Origin: Deltaproteobacteria bacterium
GTDB lineage: Bacteria; Desulfobacterota; Binatia; Binatales; Binataceae
DNA length: 5,909 nt
Direction: 5' to 3'
Assembly (NCBI GenBank): GCA_027403435.1
Contig: DAHZDR010000218.1
Span: forward strand, 1-5,909
Shown: positions 1 through 5,745 of the stretch, in pieces
How the letters are laid out: every line of letters starts with the position of its first letter
Numbering within the stretch: the stretch's first letter is position 1
The notes under the pieces: generated by a model
Seen by the model: only the letters and a program-made list of their open reading frames with translations
The model's database searches: none
Told to the model about the DNA's origin: nothing
Made by a program: the position numbers and the translations under genes

Positions 1-289
1 AACCGACGGCGGCGGTGCCGTCGGCACGCACGCGCATCTCGGAGCGGGTGTGGCCGGTTTCATCCTGCAGCGCGATTTCGGCGAATCCGCGCTGAGTTAC
101 CTGGATCATTCCGCGCTGCATGCCCTTGTGATCGACCAGGACAAAGCGTTCGGCTTTGAGCGTGCGCGCCGCACGCCCGGACGCCAAAGCGACGCCTTCG
201 GCCGGTAACAGACGGCTCGACAGCGCGCCGCCCAAAACTCCGCCGACCAGCGCGAGCATCGCATAAATCCAGTGATTTCTTTTCCTCAT
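1..289 (-). CDS. Membrane-anchored or exported repeat protein, N-terminal part (gene runs off left edge)
   Basis: This open frame starts at the ATG at 289-287 and is still open at base 1, giving 96 codons. Residues 1-5 are basic (MRKRN). Residues 7-29 form one hydrophobic segment rich in Ala, Leu, Val and Gly, which reads as a signal anchor or export signal; there is no lipobox cysteine. From about residue 48 the chain is beta-like and repetitive. L51, D53, G56, R59, V64 and G68 recur exactly 23 residues later as L74, D76, G79, R82, V87 and G91, so there are two units of an L-x-D-x-x-G-x-x-R pattern, and more units probably follow off the edge. I recall similar proteins in GC-rich environmental bacteria but know no defined function. 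The catalytic or binding role is unknown. It lies 74 bp downstream of the DUF429 gene on the same strand and may be co-transcribed. The start is supported by Shine-Dalgarno-like sequence just upstream and by an in-frame stop at 355-353 with no ATG, GTG or TTG in between. Confidence 0.75.
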   Translation of the reverse strand, partial: MRKRNHWIYAMLALVGGVLGGALSSRLLPAEGVALASGRAARTLKAERFVLVDHKGMQRGMIQVTQRGFAEIALQDETGHTRSEMRVRADGTAAVG

Positions 290-309
290 GTCCTTCCCAT
301 GCCCTCCTT
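290..309 (-). promoter_or_regulatory. Double Shine-Dalgarno region with four-codon leader ORF before the left-edge gene
   Basis: Read on the minus strand, a near-perfect AAGGAGG lies at 309-303 and a second purine run, GGGAAGGA, at 298-291. The strong site is 13 nt from the chosen ATG (289), which is long. It is only 2 nt from another ATG at 300-298, which is short. That upstream ATG reads Met-Gly-Arg-Thr-stop, and its TGA (288-286) overlaps the main ATG as ATGA. The second purine run alone could serve the main start with acceptable spacing. The sequence shows the motifs; a role in translational coupling is inference. Confidence 0.45.
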
Positions 310-363
310 GTCGGGACGTGCCATTACAGATTTGAACGGGAATCGCCCCGCGTCAACCATAGG

Positions 364-1317
364 CTAATTTGCCAACGCCTCCGTAATTCTTATAGCGGCG
401 GCGTCGCCATGGTCGAGCGCGAGCGCGAAACGTCCTTCTTCGGGTTCTTCGATGACGGCAATTGCGCCTGAGGCGCGCGCGGCGGCGGCGCTAACGGCCA
501 GAATCGCGGCGTCGGCCTGATCGAGCGTTTTCGGGCGCGGGTTGTCCAAGCCGGATCGGCGGGCGAGGCCGGCGACGATCCGGCGGCGGGCGGCCAGCGC
601 GCGGCGCCGCCCGGCGCGTTTGGGCGGCAAATGGCCGCCGTTGTTCCAGAGCCGCAGAGCGAGGTCGGGATAGCCCTCGAAACATTCCGCCGGCGTGGTT
701 GCGAGAGCACTATAAAGCGCAAATCCAGCAATCATAAATCGAGTAAAAACGGGCTCTCTTCGACCTTCCGTGGAATCTCCACTGGCTCGTCCAAGAGATT
801 CCGGGAAAAGCTCGCAAGCATAGCATGCCAGATGCGCTGGACAGGCGGAATCGCGGGCGCAGCGAACGAATTCATCAAGCGCCGGCGTGGGAAACAGCCA
901 CAGGCCGAGGGCTGGCGCGGGAGTCGCGCGCGCGGCTTTGATTTGCCGGACGATTGCGGCGAGCCGGCGATCGATGCGGCGGCTCGCGGGCCGCGGCTCG
1001 GCCGGGCGGGCGGACGCGCGGGGCCACCGGGGCGAGTCGATGATGGCGACCGCGCCGGGCAACGCCAGTTCGGGCGCGGCGTCGAGCAGGCGGACGGTCA
1101 ATTGCGCGATTGCGCCGCGCGCGCGGGTATCGCCGCCGACGAGCGCGACCCGGCACAGGCGCACGCGGCCGGCGCCGGCAATCGCGAGATCGAGCGCCCG
1201 CTCGCCCACGTCGATGCCGACGATCGGCGCGTCCGGCGCTAGCGCCATCGTCGCCGGGTTCGTCGCGGCGCGCGGCCGGCTTTCCGCGCCGCCGCCCAGC
1301 CGGGCGCCGGCGATCAT
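364..1317 (-). CDS. DUF429-type predicted RNase H-fold nuclease
   Basis: This encodes a 317-residue protein with no signal peptide or membrane segment, so probably cytoplasmic. Its layout matches the DUF429 family of predicted RNase H-like nucleases. A first strand carries Asp36 (IVGIDVGERALDLAI). A second carries Asp94 (VAIIDSPRWP). An acidic motif follows at E214 in CFEGYPDLALRLWNNGG, then a basic stretch (about 233-257, PKRAGRRR onwards), then a terminal helix with D266 and D269 (TLDQADAAILAV). In this fold such carboxylates coordinate catalytic metal, but no substrate is established for the family. Residues 97-135 are Arg/Ala/Pro-rich and probably form a variable insert, and about 30 residues follow the last motif. 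The start at 1317 overlaps the slt stop as ATGA, indicating translational coupling. Met24 (1248-1246), much nearer the first conserved strand, is an alternative, but neither start has a recognisable Shine-Dalgarno. The gene ends at TAG 366-364. I am sure of the coding call and fairly sure of the family. Confidence 0.78.
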   Translation of the reverse strand: MIAGARLGGGAESRPRAATNPATMALAPDAPIVGIDVGERALDLAIAGAGRVRLCRVALVGGDTRARGAIAQLTVRLLDAAPELALPGAVAIIDSPRWPRASARPAEPRPASRRIDRRLAAIVRQIKAARATPAPALGLWLFPTPALDEFVRCARDSACPAHLACYACELFPESLGRASGDSTEGRREPVFTRFMIAGFALYSALATTPAECFEGYPDLALRLWNNGGHLPPKRAGRRRALAARRRIVAGLARRSGLDNPRPKTLDQADAAILAVSAAAARASGAIAVIEEPEEGRFALALDHGDAAAIRITEALAN

Positions 1318-3422
1318 GATGGCGCCGCGGCCGGCTGCTGGTAGATCAGACGGTATTCGCGGCGGCCGCCGACGACCTTTTTAACGTAGTCGCGGGTTTC
1401 GCGATAACCGATATTCTCGACCCATTGGTCGTCGTCGCCGGGATACTTTTCAGCCCATCCGGCGACCGCGTGCTCGCCGCCGTTGTATGCGGCGACGGCT
1501 TTGAAAACGTCCTGGTTGAACATGCCGAACAGTCCGCGCAGATAGGCCGTGCCGATACTTACGCTGAGGCCGGGATCGAAGAGATCGAGCGGATCGCCGG
1601 CGACGCCGGCCCGCGGAGCCCAGCGCCGGGCCGTCGCCGGCATCAGTTGCATCAGGCCGCGCGCGTCGGCGCTGGAACGGGCGTCGGGGTTGAACAGGCT
1701 TTCCTGGCGGATCAGCGCGAGCACCAGATAGGGATCCAGCCGATTGCTTCTGGCGCCGGCCGAGACCAGCTCCCAGTAGCCGCGCGGATAACGCATCCGC
1801 TCCGCGACGCGCGGATCGAGTTCGCCGCGCGCGGCCAGCCGCGTGGCGGTTACGACTCCTTCGTACCATGCGTTTGCGGCGTTATATTCCGCCAGCACGA
1901 AATCGCGCAGGATCGGATTCGCGCCAAGCTCGGGGCCGAGCGCACGCAGTTCGGGCGCTTCGAGCTGGCGCATCCCGAGCGCGCGCAGCGCCAGCGCGCG
2001 GTCCAGATGGAATTGCGCCGGGCCGGCGGCGGTGGGCGTCGCGATGACGGCGGGCAGCGCCGCGCGCGCGGCGGGAGAAGCGTCGGGCTGGGCATTGACG
2101 CGCAACTCCGCAAGGGCGGGATAGTAGTTGCTGTCGATACTGACGGCGAGGCGCAGATAGAGTGGATGGGCGGCGGCGGCTTCGCCGTTGCGTTCGAGCG
2201 AACGCGCCTGCCAGTAAGTGAACATGTCGCGCGCCGCAGCGGCTTGGGCGCGCGCCGCGCCGGCGGCGAATTCGGCGGCGGCCGCGGCGAAATTGCCCAT
2301 CATGTGGAGCATAAAGGCGGCGCGGAAACGGCCGTCCGCGGCGCTTTCGGAGCCGGGATAGCGCGCGAGCAGGCGCTGATAGGCGGCGCGCGCGGACGCG
2401 TAATCGCCGTCGTCTTCGTAGGTGCGGCCGATTTCGAACATCGCCCTGGGGGCGAGCGCGCTGTCCGGAAAGCGCTGGACCATCCGGCTGAAGTACTGGC
2501 GCGCCTGGTCGGTGTCGTTGACGCGCCACCACGAGTGCGCCAGCGCGTTGAGCGCGGCGGCGGCGTGCACGCCCGCGGGTTCAAGCGCGAGGTAGCTCAG
2601 CAGCGCGTCGCGCGCGGCGGCCGGATTGGCGCGTTGCGCTTTAGCCTTGAGCCACCAGAGTTCCGCGCGCACCGGGGCCGGCGGTTGCGACGCCAGCGCC
2701 GCGCGCAGCAGGCCGAGGGCGGGCGCCGATTGCCCTTCGCGAATCAGCAGGGCGGCCTCGCCGCGCTGATAGTCGAGCGCCGAAGTGTCCGCAAGGGCGG
2801 GATGGGCGGCGAGCAGGCGGTTGGCGAATTCGCGCGCGGCGGCGTCTTTGAGTCCGGTTGGATAGCGGCGGCGCAGGGTCTGCGCCGCCGCGTAGGCGCC
2901 GGCGAAATCGTTGGCGGCGGCCAGCGCCCGCGCCATCAACATGCGCGCGCGCTGTTCCAGCCCGGCGTCGCCGGTGCGGTCCGCGACGAGCGTCGCCGCG
3001 CGCAGCGCAAGGTCGGAATGTCCGCGGCCAAGCTCGACGCTGGCGTAATCGAGTTCCGCCTGATTGGCGAAGACGCTTTGCGGAAACTCGGTGGCGAGGC
3101 TCAGATAATGATCCGCCGCGCTTTGCGGATCGCCGCTTTCGCGCTCCGCGTCCGCCATATAGAAAAGCGCGTAATCGGTCAATTCGGGCACGCGATCCCG
3201 CACCAGCTGCATCCGCTCGATTGCGACCGGCCAATCATGTTTTTGCCATGCGTCGTAACCTTCGGCGAACGCCTGGCGCGGATCGAAATTGACGACGTGG
3301 TTGCGCTCGAACGGGAGCATCTGCGCCGCCGCGAGTCCGCCGAAGACGATCGCGGCGAGCATCGCAAGACCGACCCAGGCGGCCGATTGCGGGCGTGCAC
3401 GCGGACGGCGAAACGATTCCAT
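1314..3422 (-). CDS. slt: Slt70-like soluble lytic murein transglycosylase
   Basis: This 702-residue protein would cleave the MurNAc-GlcNAc bond of peptidoglycan to form 1,6-anhydro-muropeptides in the periplasm. A basic N-terminus (residues 1-12) and hydrophobic segment (14-33) look like a signal peptide, with A31-A32-A33 as a possible cleavage site, or an uncleaved anchor; no lipoprotein cysteine is present. Residues about 45-545 are Ala-rich helical hairpins with TPR-like units (for example 82-113 and 288-355), matching the superhelical ring of Slt. The catalytic lysozyme-like domain covers about 550-695. E574 in ALIRQESLFNP is the predicted catalytic acid, followed by GLMQLMPATA (589-598), AYNGG (645-649) and ENIGYRETRDYV (669-680). 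At 702 residues it is slightly longer than E. coli Slt (about 645). The frame stays open to 3890, but I chose Met at 3422 because it precedes the export signal and the upstream part lies antisense to maf. Another Met at 3455 is possible. Ribosome-binding signals are weak. The stop overlaps the DUF429 start. Confidence 0.93.
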   Translation of the reverse strand: MESFRRPRARPQSAAWVGLAMLAAIVFGGLAAAQMLPFERNHVVNFDPRQAFAEGYDAWQKHDWPVAIERMQLVRDRVPELTDYALFYMADAERESGDPQSAADHYLSLATEFPQSVFANQAELDYASVELGRGHSDLALRAATLVADRTGDAGLEQRARMLMARALAAANDFAGAYAAAQTLRRRYPTGLKDAAAREFANRLLAAHPALADTSALDYQRGEAALLIREGQSAPALGLLRAALASQPPAPVRAELWWLKAKAQRANPAAARDALLSYLALEPAGVHAAAALNALAHSWWRVNDTDQARQYFSRMVQRFPDSALAPRAMFEIGRTYEDDGDYASARAAYQRLLARYPGSESAADGRFRAAFMLHMMGNFAAAAAEFAAGAARAQAAAARDMFTYWQARSLERNGEAAAAHPLYLRLAVSIDSNYYPALAELRVNAQPDASPAARAALPAVIATPTAAGPAQFHLDRALALRALGMRQLEAPELRALGPELGANPILRDFVLAEYNAANAWYEGVVTATRLAARGELDPRVAERMRYPRGYWELVSAGARSNRLDPYLVLALIRQESLFNPDARSSADARGLMQLMPATARRWAPRAGVAGDPLDLFDPGLSVSIGTAYLRGLFGMFNQDVFKAVAAYNGGEHAVAGWAEKYPGDDDQWVENIGYRETRDYVKKVVGGRREYRLIYQQPAAAPS

Positions 3423-3573
3423 CACGATTGGGTTACCTGACGGGCGCGCGCGCATCAATGCGTCTGGTCGTGGCGATGGGCTTGCGGCGGGGCGCGGCGT
3501 CTGGCAGAGAAGTCGATAACCCGCAATCGGCGGGCGGCTTTGGGCCGCGCCGGCCGCGGGTTTTCCGTACGCG
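3423..3573. promoter_or_regulatory. Divergent intergenic region between slt and maf
   Basis: These 151 bp separate the starts of two divergent gene blocks and, by position, should carry the promoters of both. I see no convincing -35/-10 pair. A CGATAAC at 3514-3520 resembles a -10 element for the plus strand but lacks a partner at the right distance. There is a 12-bp alternating purine-pyrimidine run (GCGCGCGCGCAT, 3444-3455) and a small GC hairpin, GCGGC-TTTGG-GCCGC, around 3535-3549. If slt starts at the alternative Met at 3455, the region shrinks to 118 bp. The role is inferred from layout, not from recognised motifs. Confidence 0.45.
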
Positions 3574-4161
3574 ATGGATACGCCTAAACTGATCTTGGCC
3601 TCGGGATCGCCGCGCCGGCATGAATTGCTGCGCGGAGCGGGGTTCGTATTCGAGATCGTCGAAAGCGGGATCGAAGAGCGGCTGCGCGCCGGCGAGCGCG
3701 GCGCGGCGTTCGCGCGGCGCATGGCGGCGGAGAAAGCGATCGCGGTATCCGCCGCGCGGCCCGGCGTAATCGTGCTGGCGGCGGACACGATTGTCGAGCG
3801 CGACGGTCGGATTCTGGGCAAGCCCGCCGGCCCGGCCGAAGCGCGCGCGATGCTGTCGGCGCTTGCGGGGACGACGCATACCGTGGTCACGGCGTTTGCG
3901 ATCGCGCGCGGCGGCGCCGTCGCGGAAAGCCGGACGATGGACAGCCGGGTGACTTTCAGAACGCTAACGGCGGAGGAAATCGACGCCTATGTCGCCAGTG
4001 GCGAGCCGATGGACAAGGCGGGAGCTTATGGCATCCAGGGGCGCGGCGCGGATTTTATCGTCGCGGTTGAGGGCGCGCGCGACAACGTGATGGGCTTGCC
4101 GGTCGCGGCAGTCGTCGCGGCGCTGGCGCGTCAGGGAATCGCGCCGGCGAACGAGCGTTGA
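3574..4161 (+). CDS. maf: Maf family nucleoside triphosphate pyrophosphatase (YhdE-type, dTTP/UTP and modified pyrimidines)
   Basis: This 195-residue cytoplasmic enzyme is the normal length for Maf proteins, which hydrolyse non-canonical or excess nucleoside triphosphates to the monophosphate and pyrophosphate and have been linked to septum inhibition. The N-terminal signature LASGSPRRHELL (residues 8-19) forms the phosphate-binding loop. It is followed by the conserved Glu region (ESGIEE, 30-35), K54, D71 in AADTIVERDG, and K83 in ILGKPAGPAEA. The C-terminal half has the hallmark EPMDKAGAYGIQG (144-156), including Q155, and then NVMGLP (171-176). The AYGIQG form is that of the YhdE subfamily acting on dTTP/UTP rather than the YceF m7GTP subfamily. 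In the usual GS-Y-x-NVVGLP stretch this protein has GARDNVMGLP, a mild divergence. It is the first gene of the plus-strand operon and sits 7 bp before yggS. No clear Shine-Dalgarno precedes ATG 3574; the start is set by the family N-terminus. Confidence 0.95.
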   Translation: MDTPKLILASGSPRRHELLRGAGFVFEIVESGIEERLRAGERGAAFARRMAAEKAIAVSAARPGVIVLAADTIVERDGRILGKPAGPAEARAMLSALAGTTHTVVTAFAIARGGAVAESRTMDSRVTFRTLTAEEIDAYVASGEPMDKAGAYGIQGRGADFIVAVEGARDNVMGLPVAAVVAALARQGIAPANER

Positions 4162-4168
4162 ACGCGCA

Positions 4169-4858
4169 ATGATCGGCGCGGCTGAAATCGCCGGGCGGCT
4201 GGACGCCGTGCGCGAACGAATCGCGCGGGCGTGCGAGCGCGCGCGCCGGCGCCCGGATTCGGTGCGGCTGGTGCTGGCGGGCAAGACCAATCCGCCGCCA
4301 GCGCTGCGCGCGGCATATGCCGCTGGCGCGCGCGAATTCGGCGAGAATTATGTGCGGGAGGCGATCGTCAAGCGCGCGGCGTTGGCCGATCTCGAAGGCC
4401 TGCGATGGCATCTGATCGGCCATCTGCAAACCAACAAGGCGCGCGCGGCGGTCGAAACCTTCGACCTGATTCACACGCTCGATCGGGCGCGGCTGGCGGC
4501 GGCGATCGCGCGGCTTCGGCCGTCGCGGCCGATGCCGATGCTGATCGAAGTGAATCTCGCGGGCGAACCGTCCAAGCGCGGAGTCGCGCCGGACGGAGCG
4601 GAAGCCTTGGTCGAGGCGGCGCGCGGATTGGTCGATTTGCGCGGCCTGATGGCGGTTCCACCGGCCGGCGAGCGGCCGGAAGCGGGCCGGCGATGGTTCG
4701 CGGAGCTGCGCGGGCTGCGCGATCGGCTCAAAACGCGCAGCGGGCTTGAGCTGGCTGAACTTTCGATGGGCATGACGGACGATTTCGAAAGCGCAATCGA
4801 GGAAGGAGCGACGATCGTGCGGGTTGGCCGCGCGGTTTTCGGCGAACGCGAACGATGA
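4169..4858 (+). CDS. yggS: YggS/PLPBP family pyridoxal 5'-phosphate homeostasis protein
   Basis: This 229-residue cytoplasmic protein has the single-domain alanine-racemase-like TIM barrel that binds PLP without known enzymatic activity and buffers free PLP and amino acid/keto acid pools. The predicted PLP Schiff-base lysine is K39 in VLAGKTNPP. Family landmarks follow in order: FGENYVREA (57-65), WHLIGHLQTNKAR (80-92), the EVNLAGEPSKRGV strand (127-139), GLMAVPP (159-165), and the phosphate-binding C-terminus with LSMGMTDDFESAIEEGAT (198-215) and VRVGRAVFGER (217-227). The context of K39 is a little unusual: most members read SKT or SKG followed by a basic residue, whereas here it is GKTN. 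The ATG at 4169 lies 7 bp after the maf stop, and the stop overlaps the proC start as ATGA, so it is embedded in an operon. No strong ribosome-binding site is visible. Length and motifs are complete. Confidence 0.95.
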   Translation: MIGAAEIAGRLDAVRERIARACERARRRPDSVRLVLAGKTNPPPALRAAYAAGAREFGENYVREAIVKRAALADLEGLRWHLIGHLQTNKARAAVETFDLIHTLDRARLAAAIARLRPSRPMPMLIEVNLAGEPSKRGVAPDGAEALVEAARGLVDLRGLMAVPPAGERPEAGRRWFAELRGLRDRLKTRSGLELAELSMGMTDDFESAIEEGATIVRVGRAVFGERER

Positions 4859-5724
4859 AGAAACTGGCGTTTATCGGCGGCGGGAATATGGCCGAGGCGC
4901 TCGCGCGCGGGCTGGTCGCGGGCAAGGTGTTCGCGCCCGCGGATTTGATTGTGGCGGAGGTCGATCCGGGGCGGCGGCGCAAACTCGGCCGCGCGCTTAA
5001 AATCGAGACCACCGCGGACAATCTGGCCGCGCTGCGCGCCGCGCGGGCGGTGCTGTTCGCCGTCAAGCCGCAAAATATCGACGACGTGCTCGGCGAAATC
5101 CGCGCCGCGATCGCGCCTGGCGAAACCCGCGCGGCGCGCGGCAAGGGCGCGTCCGGTCCGGCGCCGATCGCCGCGGAATCCCGCCTGTTCATCTCGATCG
5201 CGGCCGGAATCACGCTGGCCCGCTTCACCGCCGCGCTCGGCCCGCGCGCGCGGGTGATTCGGGTGATGCCGAACGCGCCCGCGATGGTCGGGGAGGGGAT
5301 GGCGGCGTTGGCGAAATCGCCCGGCGCGACGCGCGCCGACCTGAACTTCGCCCTGCGCATCTTCCGCGCGGTGGGCGACGCCGTCGCGCTCGATGACGAG
5401 ACCCCGCTCGACGCCGTCACGGCGCTTTCCGGCAGCGGCCCGGCCTATGTCTATCTGTTCGTCAAGGCGCTGGCCGACGCGGGCGCCGCCGAAGGTCTCG
5501 AACCGGCGCTGGCGCTGCGGATGGCGCTGCGGACGCTGCGCGGCGCCGCGGAGACCATGCGGCGGTCGCCGCTGAGCGCGGCGGAACTGATTCGGGTGGT
5601 CGCGTCGCCCGGCGGCACGACTGAAGCCGCGCTGCGCAAGTTCGCCGAACGCGGATTTTCGGCTATAGTGAATGAGGCTCTGCACGCCGCCGCGCAGCGA
5701 TCGCGCGAACTGGGTCGCGGGTAG
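4855..5724 (+). CDS. proC: Pyrroline-5-carboxylate reductase
   Basis: This 289-residue enzyme would catalyse the last step of proline synthesis, the NAD(P)H-dependent reduction of 1-pyrroline-5-carboxylate to L-proline, in the cytoplasm. The Rossmann domain begins at residue 4 with AFIGGGNMAEAL. FAVKPQ (68-73), ISIAAGIT (113-120) and VIRVMPNAPAMVGEG (134-148) follow. The helical dimerisation/substrate domain carries DAVTALSGSGPAYVYLF (186-202), ALADAG (205-210) and VASPGGTTEAALRKF (248-263), so all the standard conserved blocks are present. The protein is about 20 residues longer than E. coli ProC. The extra length sits at residues 91-110, an Ala/Gly/Arg/Pro-rich stretch before the ISIAAG strand. 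The start codon overlaps the yggS stop by 4 bp (ATGA at 4855-4858), indicating coupling. The gene ends at TAG 5722-5724, 21 bp before yggT. Pairing with yggS is common in bacteria, and yggS is known to affect amino acid metabolism. Confidence 0.96.
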   Translation: MKKLAFIGGGNMAEALARGLVAGKVFAPADLIVAEVDPGRRRKLGRALKIETTADNLAALRAARAVLFAVKPQNIDDVLGEIRAAIAPGETRAARGKGASGPAPIAAESRLFISIAAGITLARFTAALGPRARVIRVMPNAPAMVGEGMAALAKSPGATRADLNFALRIFRAVGDAVALDDETPLDAVTALSGSGPAYVYLFVKALADAGAAEGLEPALALRMALRTLRGAAETMRRSPLSAAELIRVVASPGGTTEAALRKFAERGFSAIVNEALHAAAQRSRELGRG

Positions 5725-5745
5725 AGCGAAAGGCCAAATCGCGAC

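Noticed and set aside
323..356. Possible minus-strand promoter for the left-edge gene: TTGACG at 356-351 and TGTAAT at 328-323
   Set aside because: Each hexamer matches consensus at five of six positions, but the 22-nt spacer is too long for a sigma-70 promoter, so this is likely coincidence.
341..363. Terminator between the DUF429 gene and the left-edge gene
   Set aside because: Only a four-base-pair GC stem can be drawn in the 74-bp gap, and no T-run follows it.
631..1384. Plus-strand open frames opposite the DUF429 gene
   Set aside because: No domain is recognisable in them, and they overlap a better-supported minus-strand gene whose start is fixed by the ATGA overlap with slt.
1425..3440. 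Long plus-strand open frame (671 codons) opposite slt
   Set aside because: It is the antisense shadow of a GC-rich gene. The translation is Gly/Arg/Ala-rich with no recognisable domain, while the minus strand carries complete Slt motifs.
3423..3890. N-terminal extension of the slt frame by 156 codons, up to an ATG at 3890
   Set aside because: It lies antisense over the first half of maf, its composition is Arg/Ser/Pro/Ala-rich without family similarity, and the export signal begins only at the Met at 3422.
4221..4256. Dense GCGC runs as a possible repeat element or Z-DNA signal
   Set aside because: They fall within codons for Ala and Arg in yggS, and similar runs occur throughout the window as a result of base composition.
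4471..5685. Minus-strand open frame (404 codons) opposite yggS and proC
   Set aside because: It is an Arg-rich low-complexity translation spanning two genes that are clearly coding on the plus strand; such shadows are expected at this GC content.
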